Assembly: GCA_041164265.1 (NCBI GenBank)
Contig: JBEAPR010000081.1
Coordinates: forward strand, 62,001-126,000
Origin: CALAZP01 sp041164265
GTDB taxonomy: Bacteria; Bacteroidota; Bacteroidia; Chitinophagales; Saprospiraceae
Direction of reading: 5' to 3'
DNA: 64,000 nt
Part shown: one piece after another, positions 16,101-23,825 of the stretch
Layout of the letters: each line of letters begins with the position of its first letter
Numbering within the stretch: position 1 is the first letter of the stretch
Notes under the pieces: model-generated
What the model was told of the DNA's origin: nothing
Databases searched by the model: none
The model's input: the letters and a program-made list of their open reading frames with translations, nothing else
Made by a program: the position numbers and the translations under genes

Positions 16101-18929
16101 AGTTTGCCTTGTGACCTTGAGGTGATATCTGCTGTTAGCTGCTTTGGAAATAACGATGGAATTGCCACTGCCAATGTACCTTTAACCGGAGGCCCTTATA
16201 CTTTTTTATGGGATAATGGAGATAGACGGCAAACTGCTGATTCTCTAAGAGCGGGTACAAGATTTGTTACCATAACAGATGGTGAAGGATGCCCAACAGT
16301 TTGCTTTATTAATATCAGCCAACCGCTACTGAGAATACAATGTCCTGATAACTTAAATTTAGATTGTGATGACCCAGCAAATGAGGGGTTAATCGAAGCC
16401 TGGTTAACCGATGCTACACTTACCGGAGCTTGTGAAAATCTAGAAATAAGCACTAATTACAATCCAGATAACTTCAGTATTAATGGTTGTAACCTGACTC
16501 AATCCGTTGTATTCTTTACGCAAGACCCCATAGGTTTAACAACTGCTTCTTGCTTTTCTAGGATTTTTATAACCGATAACCAGCCGCCTAATATCACTTG
16601 TCCTCCTGATACGGTCATTGCATGTGATGCCAATCTGCCTAGGATAGATTTTTTAGGAGGCCTAGTAAATGATGATTGCTCTTTATTTATACCTAATTTC
16701 TCCGAAGAAGATCCATCCAATGAATTTCTAGGAGGTATCTGCGATGAAGGTTCTGATGAATGTATTACGGTTACCTTTCTTGGTAAAACTACTATTGGAA
16801 GTGCTCAAGTCGAACTTTCTTTCGAAATAGTCAATAATTGTGACGCCAATATCCGTTATGTTTCCTTCCAACTACCTTCCAAAACGGCAGCTACCTATCC
16901 AGAACACAATAGTCTATATGAAGGAACCTTAGGAGATTATACTATAGAAAATCCAACCAGTCAATTTTTGCACTTTTTGAGGTTTAATCCCCTAAGTACT
17001 TTCTTTTCCCGTGGAAAAACGGAAAATTTTAAATATACCCTGCCCGTCAATAAAGTACCTAATGATTTAGTAGTTTTAGTAAGAACTAATCGCGATTATT
17101 ATCACGTCAAATTATCAGCTTCTTGTAGCTCCAATAAAAGTAATTCAACTCAAAAACTGAATACAGACGGAATAATTGTTCAATGGGTGAGCGACGTGAG
17201 TAATGATGAATCGGGATGTGCTCCTTTTAATATCATTTATACCCGTACTTATACAGCTACTGATGCCTGCGGCAATGAATCACTTCCTTGTACTCAGGAA
17301 ATTATTGTAGAATCCGATGCCAGTCCTCCAGTGCTGTTGCACGATTACCCGGGCATAGAAAATGTTAACCACCTAGATACGGTATATATAGACTGTCCCT
17401 TGATAGAACCACCACTTCCACAGACAGCAGTAAGGGCTATCGATGGTTGTACCAATCCTAGAATTGAATTTAGTGAGGTCGTTATCGATCAAGCTATAGG
17501 AAGTGCCTGTGATGAAAAAGGATATGAAAAATTATTGCTCTGTACCTGGAAAGCTTTTGATGAGTGTAACTATGAAGCCGAATATTCCTTTTATATGGCT
17601 ATTGTCGATAGACAAGCACCGGAGTTTCATCCAATTCCAACGCCTGAATTAATTGGTACCTGTTCCAATATCCCTCCCGTGCCAGAGATTATTGCATCTG
17701 ATAATTGTTCTAGTCTTGAGGTTATTTTTACCGAAAATATAATCTATGATGAGTGTAACAATGTCCGATTAATAAGAGTATGGTCTGCTACAGATGCATG
17801 CGGAAATCGAGCAGATGTTAGTCAAACTGTTTTCCTAATTGACGATTCAGCACCAACTATTTCCTTTGATAATCCCGAGTTAAGATATGTTGAAAATGGA
17901 GCTGAGTTGCTAGTAGACTGCGATCAAGCTTCGCTCTTAATCATTGACAATTCTTACGCTTCAACAGCTGATTTATGTGACCCTAATCCTACTTTGGAAA
18001 AGACAGTTGAACAAATTGGTAATCTAGAGTCCTGCAACCTAGATGTAGTGGATTATAAAATTACTTGGACCGCAACGGATAATTGTAATAACACTTCCAC
18101 CTTTGTAATCTACCTAAACATCTTTGATAATGAAAAACCAACTTTGGTAAATGTTCCCGATGATATATGTACCACCATTTTACCTCCTGTACCAACTAAT
18201 GTATTCGCCACCGATGGATGTGACAACAATCCAGTAGTCACCTTTTCTGAAACGAATCCAATTCCTATTGGAGGAAGCAGCACCGTAACAAGAACTTGGA
18301 CCGCAGAAGATCAGTGTGGCAATAAAGTAAGTGCCAAACAGGTCATTACATTAAATCCTTCCTTAACTTCTTTTATTCAAGTACCCGCTTCCCCGGTAAT
18401 ATGTGGAACTAATAATATTGCCTTATCAGCCTTAGCCGCAGGAGGAACCCCTCCATATACCTATCGATGGTCTGTAACTCAAGGAAATGCAGTAATCACC
18501 TCCAATAGGAATGCCTCTGAAATTTCATTTTCCTCAGGAACAGGAACCTCTCTTTTTGAGCTAGAAGTGACAGATAATCGGGGATGTACCGATTATGTAT
18601 ATCAATTTATTCAGTGTACCAATCCCTCCATTGTTCCAATTGAGCCTCAAATTAAAACAGTGAGAGAACAACTGCTTTGGAAAATATATCCAAATCCAGC
18701 ATCCAAAAAAGCATTTTTGACCTTTAACCCTCAACCTGATGAACCTTTCGTACTGAAAATCTTCAATAATGAAGGCAAATTGATGCATTCGAAACAGTAC
18801 GATATTCGTCCTGCAACTACCGAAGAACTTGACTTAAACCATTGGGAAAATGGCTTATACAATGTAACCATCTACAGTAAAGATGGGGTTCTTTTAGAAG
18901 CTCAGATGTTATTGGTAAACGCCCATTAG
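13134..18929 (+). CDS. Giant secreted SprB-repeat protein with type IX secretion C-terminal domain
   Basis: The likely start is the ATG at 13134, giving a clean signal peptide (MKKLFLPCMASLLLSSSLFA). In-frame ATGs at 13122 and 13092 are alternatives. The frame also extends upstream to a TTG at 13011. The mature protein is about 1900 residues and rich in Cys, Asp, Asn and Thr. Six SprB-type repeats lie at roughly residues 611-1064. Each has a C-x-G-x-x-D-G start, a YxFLWDNG or YLWSNG core and a TVTVTDxxGC end. About five HYR-like beta-sandwich modules follow, marked by DxxxPxxxCP and TWTATDxCGN. The last 80 residues form a type A sorting domain (WKIYPNPASKKAFLTF to NGLYNVTIYSKDG). It should be secreted by the type IX system and anchored as a surface adhesin. 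Its stop overlaps the helicase gene by four bases. Confidence 0.85.
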   Translation: MKKLFLPCMASLLLSSSLFAEGTKQAAPNAPGNPADTLVMLEINNPNFGSFAAFNGPEESRLYFRIQNNTEKVFLGLAAGVDANGFEFSSDPTASYSFQIRKLNPSGGENPVVHGPFIVGKSNANLNSYNQASFPNYSTTTTVNGQLIYFFDPGSNVDYGAGDYFIEFQRVQPNPDDEGFENRLFIPYWDVTVTNSTDVPILGRLYSRNWAFRTPTITGDSYPDCGWDREYQGIVYTYTNDGFVTQLDFSNSGFQGLSFNIAINSSGPGNTGNLLEDRKSREGNETQTASEFLIFLNPPCIDCFPSGECAEVISNGNFVPDPNGVYCLEVTSTSPGQMEIILDFNSNGVYEPQLQDLLLVYEFFKADFDANGGNPVTACIPWDGIKADGSGINYLDTMQVILTYQQGLQHYSGYDVEFVKNGFCVETVRPINCSGEPSNFLYWDDSDLVNITNPGTGQPLSLLEGCECGINNCRTWTQFDSDITTPENDCGLIDENTLGYGDKSTLNTWWVANLQRIFIQDLPLHTCAITAPSSVICEGETTVLTANVSTLFTEGLTYDWSGPDGYTGSNGPNSGPVSLPGLYQVVVTDIEGLTTTCDFFLTVLDAPILECSASPVECPGDLTGQIIASASGGSGSGYEFSLDGENFTSSGVFNNLAAGEYTVFARDAVGCTNTCEVIVEEPDPIEITLISADPPSCNNFADGRASISIAGGTPPFTYLWSSGSISSSPTNLLGGINTVTVTDNAQCTTEFSIQLAEPPLLSVFTQVIKPVTCFDDNDGSISALGTGGNPPYTFLWDNGETTATATSLSLGVHTVTITDFNGCSATTTDTILGPESPLSCFVLELSPVSYPGQQDGVASAFPSGGWSGYSYLWSNGSTLKQANNLTPGLHTVTVTDAFGCETVCSIIVSEIPAIECTVFESQPISCNGGADGRATVEAEGGNGELSYQWSNGNSGRTAINLSAGITYTVTITDEEGYFETCSIILSDPPSLPCDLEVISAVSCFGNNDGIATANVPLTGGPYTFLWDNGDRRQTADSLRAGTRFVTITDGEGCPTVCFINISQPLLRIQCPDNLNLDCDDPANEGLIEAWLTDATLTGACENLEISTNYNPDNFSINGCNLTQSVVFFTQDPIGLTTASCFSRIFITDNQPPNITCPPDTVIACDANLPRIDFLGGLVNDDCSLFIPNFSEEDPSNEFLGGICDEGSDECITVTFLGKTTIGSAQVELSFEIVNNCDANIRYVSFQLPSKTAATYPEHNSLYEGTLGDYTIENPTSQFLHFLRFNPLSTFFSRGKTENFKYTLPVNKVPNDLVVLVRTNRDYYHVKLSASCSSNKSNSTQKLNTDGIIVQWVSDVSNDESGCAPFNIIYTRTYTATDACGNESLPCTQEIIVESDASPPVLLHDYPGIENVNHLDTVYIDCPLIEPPLPQTAVRAIDGCTNPRIEFSEVVIDQAIGSACDEKGYEKLLLCTWKAFDECNYEAEYSFYMAIVDRQAPEFHPIPTPELIGTCSNIPPVPEIIASDNCSSLEVIFTENIIYDECNNVRLIRVWSATDACGNRADVSQTVFLIDDSAPTISFDNPELRYVENGAELLVDCDQASLLIIDNSYASTADLCDPNPTLEKTVEQIGNLESCNLDVVDYKITWTATDNCNNTSTFVIYLNIFDNEKPTLVNVPDDICTTILPPVPTNVFATDGCDNNPVVTFSETNPIPIGGSSTVTRTWTAEDQCGNKVSAKQVITLNPSLTSFIQVPASPVICGTNNIALSALAAGGTPPYTYRWSVTQGNAVITSNRNASEISFSSGTGTSLFELEVTDNRGCTDYVYQFIQCTNPSIVPIEPQIKTVREQLLWKIYPNPASKKAFLTFNPQPDEPFVLKIFNNEGKLMHSKQYDIRPATTEELDLNHWENGLYNVTIYSKDGVLLEAQMLLVNAH

Positions 18930-21900
18930 AATAAAACACCCTTGGATTTGACGAAGGAACACCAGTTACATTTTATGTCACCGCACCCCTCATCAAATTC
19001 AAGGTTCCTTATTTTTTTATACGTATCTACCAAAAGATTTTGGAAAACTTCTAATTCTTCATGATGGAATTCTATCAAATGAGTAGCGGTTTTTTCTTCC
19101 TTTTGATGTCCAGTATAATCGATTTCCCCAAATTTCACAAGAGAACCTTTAGATAGAAAACTCTCCAATAATACCTTGTAAAAGTATAATTGAATCCGAT
19201 AAGTGCCTTTATGGGGCGCTTCTGGTACAATTTCTTTCAATCTATTATTATCCGGTTTAGAAGTCTTGTAATCAATTACCCTAATACTACCATCTGATAG
19301 GTATTCGCATTTATCAATTTTTCCCGTAAGGGGCACTCCTTCAAAAACAGTTCTCTTCACTTCATATTCCACCTGGTAATCTGACAGCCATTTGTTGTAA
19401 GACTTCCTATGATATTCCTCCAACGTACTCTTACCTAAATGTTCAAAAATATCCCTCATGTGAGGCGAGAAAAAGCCTCTTCTTCTAATCATTTCTTCCT
19501 CAAAATAATCAATCAAAGGTTTGGCATTTTCAAACTTGATAGAGTCATTAGCTGCCCACCTGAAATAACGTTCTAAAGACCTATGAATCACCGTACCATA
19601 GGTCAAATGATCATTCGAAGGTCGAGGAACTCCTAAAACCTGGTTGAAATAAAAAGAAGTAGGGCACTTTAAATATTCATTGAGCGATGAAGCACTTAAC
19701 GACCAATGTTCAAAAAATGCTTCCAGCTGATCAGATTCATTTTCCAAGGATTGACCTATACCATATATTTTTATAGTATCTAAAATAGCTTCCGAAATAG
19801 CTGCATCCTCAAATGATTTAGCTTGAATAGGGTGCTGAGTATTGGTTATTACCTCATCAATAAATTGACTGTGAGTCATTTGTTTGCCATTATTCTCCAG
19901 ACCAAAAGAAAGGTGTAATTGTTTTTTTGCTCGAGTCATAGCCACGTAGAACAGTCTCCTTTTGGCTTCTAAGTGGTCCTCCACCCCACTCAAAGTCAAT
20001 GTATCGGGTAAAGCAAAAGCGTTAGAGTTGCCTTTTTTATTTTCCCAATTGTCTTTGGTTAATTTAACCATCCAAACATTTTCAAACTCCAATCCTTTAG
20101 AACTATGGGCAGTAATCAAATGAACCGCATTCCTATTAGCCGAACCAACAAACATAGGAATGGAAATGTAATGCTCCATCATTCGGTATAATTTCCCCAA
20201 TAAGGTGTTTAAATTCAAAGTAGGGTCTCTTTTGATTTCATCTTCGATAAAAACTAAAAAACTCTTAATCATTTGTAAATCGACCTCCTTAGAATCTCCT
20301 TTAAGAATCTGCTCCATAATACCGCTTTCCCAAACTATAGATCCGACTAACTCTAAAACAGACATTTGATGAACCTGACTGATCCATTTTTCTAAAAATT
20401 GCCCTGATTTCCTAACCCTTTCCATTTCATCTTCCTTTAAATCTGCTGGCTCTAACTTGGATTCATCCATCAGTAATTCCCTCCAATAGCATTTTTTTCC
20501 CTCCATATTCCTTCTATATAATGCCATTCTTGTTAAGGTAGAAGCGCCTACTTCCATACATTCGTAATGCAGAATAGGGAATAATAAATGCTCCCCCGAA
20601 AAAGGTACATGAGCTTCTTGGTCCAAGTAATTCAATAGGTTATAAATCTGCTTGAAAAGAGGCAAACTAAGAATATCCACTTGTTTTCTGAGCTGCACAG
20701 GAATACTAAACTGCTGGAGGTAAGATGCCAATTCCTCCCCATCCTTGTTCATGTAGAAAATAACAGCCATTTCACTGTATGCTGTACCGTTTTGATGAAG
20801 TCTAATAATTTCTTCCTTAACCCCCATCATTTCCTGCAAATCATTCTCGTATTGGATGACTTTTATACCACCTTTCAATTCGGCAATCGCTCTATTCTTG
20901 GCTATCAATTTTTTGGTCAAAGTGGCATTTCCCAATTTATTAATAGCCCTGATTTCATTATTTTCTATAGAGTAAGACGCCGCATCAAGAATCTCCTGAG
21001 TAGATCGATAATTGTCTTCCAAAACCACTAACTCCATATCATTACCGTATTTCTGGTAGATATTCTTGAGATTTTCTAACCTCGCCCCTTGAAATTCATA
21101 AATCGCCTGATCATCATCACCTACAATAAAAAGGTTAGGGGCATCCCAAAAATCAGCCAATAATTGCAAAATCTGGCTTTGAGAACCATTTGTATCTTGA
21201 AATTCATCTACCAAAAAATATAAGTACCTCTCTCTGTATTCCGCCAAAATGGATTCATCTTCCTGGAAAGCTTTAAGCACCCAATTAATCATATCCCCAT
21301 ATTCATACCATCCCTCTTTTTGAAGATAACTTTCGTAAACTTCAAAACACCTAGCCGCTTCCAAGGTCGCCTCCATTCTTTTCGTCTCCTTCTCTATTTT
21401 AGCATCATTCGGGTCCCCAACTTTTATCCCCCTTTTAGCATTAGGTCTTTTATAATAAAACCCTTCTTTATTAGGAAGATTCCCCAAATAATCTGATACC
21501 GCTTTTTCTATTTTAGCATAAGTCCAATTTTCAAACTTCATCGTGTTAAACAAACTCCTAACATTTCTCTCTTTTGCATATCGACCGCCAGCCTTGGTAA
21601 ATAATAAACTATCTGCTGGCAATTGATCTAATACCCTTCTGATCAAATCAATACGGTCTAAATCAGATATCACCTGCATATGGTGGTGGCCAAATTTTTC
21701 AGGATATTGTTGGATGACCATATTACAAAAGGAATGAAACGTATGAATAGCCACTTTATGCCCTGGAATACCGATAAACTCCACCAGGCGCTTTCGCATC
21801 GCCCAAACTCCAGATTCTGTGAAAGTAAGGCATAAAATATTCTCAGGTTGGGCATCGGTCTCCATAAGAATCTTTCCAATCCTAGCAGCTAGAATATGCG

Positions 21901-22024
21901 TTTTTCCTGTACCGGGACCCGCAATTACCATTACAGGACCTTCAATGGTTTCCACTGCTTTTTTTTGTGAAATATTCAAGCTAGCCAACACCTTTTCAAA
22001 GGCAGGTTTAGTTTTCTTTACCAT
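18926..22024 (-). CDS. UvrD/Rep-type helicase fused to a PD-(D/E)XK nuclease with iron-sulfur cysteines
   Basis: A 1032-residue superfamily 1A DNA helicase with a C-terminal nuclease, resembling one subunit of AddAB or AdnAB recombination enzymes. Helicase motifs: Walker A VIAGPGTGKTHILAAR (near 33), Walker B FLVDEFQDTN (near 262), motif III GDDDQAIYEFQGA, motif V TAHSSKGLEFENVW and motif VI RRLFYVAMTRAKKQL. The nuclease has GKIDKCEY, RVIDYKTSKPDN and the RIQLYFY helix. Cys787 (LKCPTSFYF) with Cys1014, Cys1019 and Cys1022 fits the AddB/Cas4 4Fe-4S pattern. No partner subunit gene is adjacent. The gene lies 25 bases after dnaX in the same minus-strand unit. It probably acts in double-strand break processing or repair. 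Confidence 0.88.
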   Translation of the reverse strand: MVKKTKPAFEKVLASLNISQKKAVETIEGPVMVIAGPGTGKTHILAARIGKILMETDAQPENILCLTFTESGVWAMRKRLVEFIGIPGHKVAIHTFHSFCNMVIQQYPEKFGHHHMQVISDLDRIDLIRRVLDQLPADSLLFTKAGGRYAKERNVRSLFNTMKFENWTYAKIEKAVSDYLGNLPNKEGFYYKRPNAKRGIKVGDPNDAKIEKETKRMEATLEAARCFEVYESYLQKEGWYEYGDMINWVLKAFQEDESILAEYRERYLYFLVDEFQDTNGSQSQILQLLADFWDAPNLFIVGDDDQAIYEFQGARLENLKNIYQKYGNDMELVVLEDNYRSTQEILDAASYSIENNEIRAINKLGNATLTKKLIAKNRAIAELKGGIKVIQYENDLQEMMGVKEEIIRLHQNGTAYSEMAVIFYMNKDGEELASYLQQFSIPVQLRKQVDILSLPLFKQIYNLLNYLDQEAHVPFSGEHLLFPILHYECMEVGASTLTRMALYRRNMEGKKCYWRELLMDESKLEPADLKEDEMERVRKSGQFLEKWISQVHQMSVLELVGSIVWESGIMEQILKGDSKEVDLQMIKSFLVFIEDEIKRDPTLNLNTLLGKLYRMMEHYISIPMFVGSANRNAVHLITAHSSKGLEFENVWMVKLTKDNWENKKGNSNAFALPDTLTLSGVEDHLEAKRRLFYVAMTRAKKQLHLSFGLENNGKQMTHSQFIDEVITNTQHPIQAKSFEDAAISEAILDTIKIYGIGQSLENESDQLEAFFEHWSLSASSLNEYLKCPTSFYFNQVLGVPRPSNDHLTYGTVIHRSLERYFRWAANDSIKFENAKPLIDYFEEEMIRRRGFFSPHMRDIFEHLGKSTLEEYHRKSYNKWLSDYQVEYEVKRTVFEGVPLTGKIDKCEYLSDGSIRVIDYKTSKPDNNRLKEIVPEAPHKGTYRIQLYFYKVLLESFLSKGSLVKFGEIDYTGHQKEEKTATHLIEFHHEELEVFQNLLVDTYKKIRNLEFDEGCGDIKCNWCSFVKSKGVLF

Positions 22025-22049
22025 GCTTAAATGTTAGAATAAATATTTA

Positions 22050-23741
22050 TTAATTATCGTCGAAATTGAGTTCAAAAGTCTGCTGCAACGTCTCTACTAA
22101 CGGATATTTTGCCAATAAAATTTCGTACTTTTCTTTGTTAGATAAGGGTTTGGGTACCTTCTTAATGATCCGTTTATTTTTTTTATTAATAACCACCTTC
22201 ATCATCAAGTCCTTTTTTCCAAAAAAAGTTCTAAGCCCTTCCATCAAACCGATTTCAGCCTTAAGAGCAGCTTCTCCCAAAGAAGTCCCCGTTTCTGCAA
22301 TGACATTATTTTTTTCAATCCTCAATTCCGTATTTCTCAATAATGGTTTGATTCCATCCTGGTTAACCTCTTCTACATATTTAGACCAAAACGATTTTAG
22401 ATTTTCTATATTAAATTCAGGGAATGATATTAATTTTTCTTTTTCTTCTGTATTAATAATTTCCTCCGCCATCTGATCTATACTTTTCAACTTGGGCATT
22501 TTCTTAATGCCGCTTTCCATATTAGGGCTTGGAGTCAGTGGCTCTGCAACTAAGTGATTCGACTTTTTAACAGATTGGGGCTTTTTAACAACCGAGGAAG
22601 AGGGTTTTTCTATGCCAGTTTCATTTTTTTTTTCCGGAATTTCAAAATCCCGGTTTACATAGCACATTTTTATCAGCGCCAATTCAACATGTAAACGCCT
22701 GTTTTTGGCAGCTTTATAACTTAAGTCGCAACTATTTGAAATTTCAATTCCAGACAAAATGAATGATTCAGGAGTAATTTCAGCTTGCTCTTTATAGCGC
22801 TTTTTTAATTGGTCTCCCACATCGAGTAAAGGAATAGTTTCAGGAACCTTGGCCATCAATAAATCTCTAAAATGTCCTGCCAGACCATTAATAAATAAAT
22901 CAGGTTCGAAACCATTCTGGATGACTTCGTCAAAAAGTAAAAGTAGATCAGCTACATCTCCTAACATCATGAACTCTGCCGCCTTAAAAAAATAATCGTA
23001 GTCTAGAATATTCAATTGTTCAACCGCATCCTTGTACAACAGCCGATTACCGCCAAAAGCTACTAACCGGTCAAAAATTGACAATGCATCTCTTAATGCC
23101 CCATCAGATTTCTGAGCAATAATATGCAAAGCATCATTTTCTACTTCTATTCCTTCTCGTTGACAAATCCCATTGAGATGCCCAACCATTTTTTCTGGCT
23201 CAATTCTTTTGAAATCATAAATTTGACATCGAGAAAGAATAGTTGGTAAAATTTTATGGCGCTCCGTGGTAGCTAAAATAAATATAGCATGAGCCGGAGG
23301 CTCTTCCAAGGTTTTTAAAAAGGCATTGAAAGCTGATGAGGAAAGCATGTGAACCTCATCAATAATGAAAACCTTATATCTACCCTTTTGGGGTTGAAAA
23401 CGCACTTGTTCTACCAATCCTTTTATGTGGTCTACTGTGTTATTGGAAGCCGCATCTAGTTCAATAATATTAAAGGAACTATTGGTATTAAAAGACAAAC
23501 AAGAGTTACATTGATTGCAAGGCTCTTTGTCCTCTCCAGGATTTTCACAATTAATGACCCGAGCTAAAATTCTTGCACAGGTGGTTTTACCGACCCCTCT
23601 TGGTCCACAAAATAGAAATGCGTGGGCCAAATGATTGCTAACTAAAGCCTTTTTTAAAGTTTGAGTAATATGCTCCTGACCAACTACTTCGTCAAACCTA
23701 ACGGGTCTGTATTTTCTCGCAGATACCACATAATTACTCAT
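22050..23741 (-). CDS. dnaX: DNA polymerase III tau subunit (possibly also gamma by slippage)
   Basis: Clamp-loader ATPase organising the replisome. Residues 1-170 hold the AAA+ core with Walker A GPRGVGKTTCARIL and zinc-binding cysteines (INCENPGEDKEPCNQCNSC). Walker B is FIIDEVHML and the SRC motif is ILSRCQIYDFKRI. The lid and collar domains extend to about residue 365. A Lys/Pro-rich linker leads to a tau-specific C-terminal domain that should contact the polymerase. A ten-A run at codons 370-373 could produce a short gamma form of 373 or 376 residues. The total of 563 residues is ordinary. A TATATTTG box lies 25 bases upstream, and the UvrD-type helicase gene follows. Confidence 0.95.
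   Translation of the reverse strand: MSNYVVSARKYRPVRFDEVVGQEHITQTLKKALVSNHLAHAFLFCGPRGVGKTTCARILARVINCENPGEDKEPCNQCNSCLSFNTNSSFNIIELDAASNNTVDHIKGLVEQVRFQPQKGRYKVFIIDEVHMLSSSAFNAFLKTLEEPPAHAIFILATTERHKILPTILSRCQIYDFKRIEPEKMVGHLNGICQREGIEVENDALHIIAQKSDGALRDALSIFDRLVAFGGNRLLYKDAVEQLNILDYDYFFKAAEFMMLGDVADLLLLFDEVIQNGFEPDLFINGLAGHFRDLLMAKVPETIPLLDVGDQLKKRYKEQAEITPESFILSGIEISNSCDLSYKAAKNRRLHVELALIKMCYVNRDFEIPEKKNETGIEKPSSSVVKKPQSVKKSNHLVAEPLTPSPNMESGIKKMPKLKSIDQMAEEIINTEEKEKLISFPEFNIENLKSFWSKYVEEVNQDGIKPLLRNTELRIEKNNVIAETGTSLGEAALKAEIGLMEGLRTFFGKKDLMMKVVINKKNKRIIKKVPKPLSNKEKYEILLAKYPLVETLQQTFELNFDDN
22624..22633 (-). promoter_or_regulatory. Slippery A10 run inside dnaX
   Basis: On the coding strand ten consecutive A residues lie within GAA AAA AAA AAT GAA (residues 370-374). 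Gain of one A makes TGA the next codon. Loss of one A leads to TAG after five further codons. Such a run, just after the collar domain, resembles the transcriptional slippage site of Thermus dnaX and the frameshift site of E. coli dnaX. The function here is inferred. Confidence 0.6.
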
Positions 23742-23766
23742 GCCAACCTAATATAAAGTGTTTATT

Positions 23767-23774
23767 CAAATATA
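23767..23774 (-). promoter_or_regulatory. Putative -7 promoter element (TATATTTG) for dnaX
   Basis: An exact TAnnTTTG match on the minus strand, 25 bases before the dnaX ATG at 23741. It lies back to back with the nadE promoter in an 84-base divergent gap. Confidence 0.55.
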
Positions 23775-23813
23775 AGCCTTTAAACATTTAACCACCAAAT
23801 TTGGTTTGCCGAG

Positions 23814-23821
23814 TATCTTTG
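23814..23821 (+). promoter_or_regulatory. Putative -7 promoter element (TATCTTTG) for nadE, nearly leaderless
   Basis: An exact TAnnTTTG match only four bases before the nadE ATG at 23826. With initiation normally about 5-7 bases after this element, the transcript would begin at or next to the start codon. Confidence 0.55.
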
Positions 23822-23825
23822 AGTC

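Noticed and set aside
22032..22046. AT-only palindrome between dnaX and the helicase gene
   Set aside because: A 14-base AATAAATATTTATT palindrome is expected by chance in such AT-rich sequence and has no GC stem.
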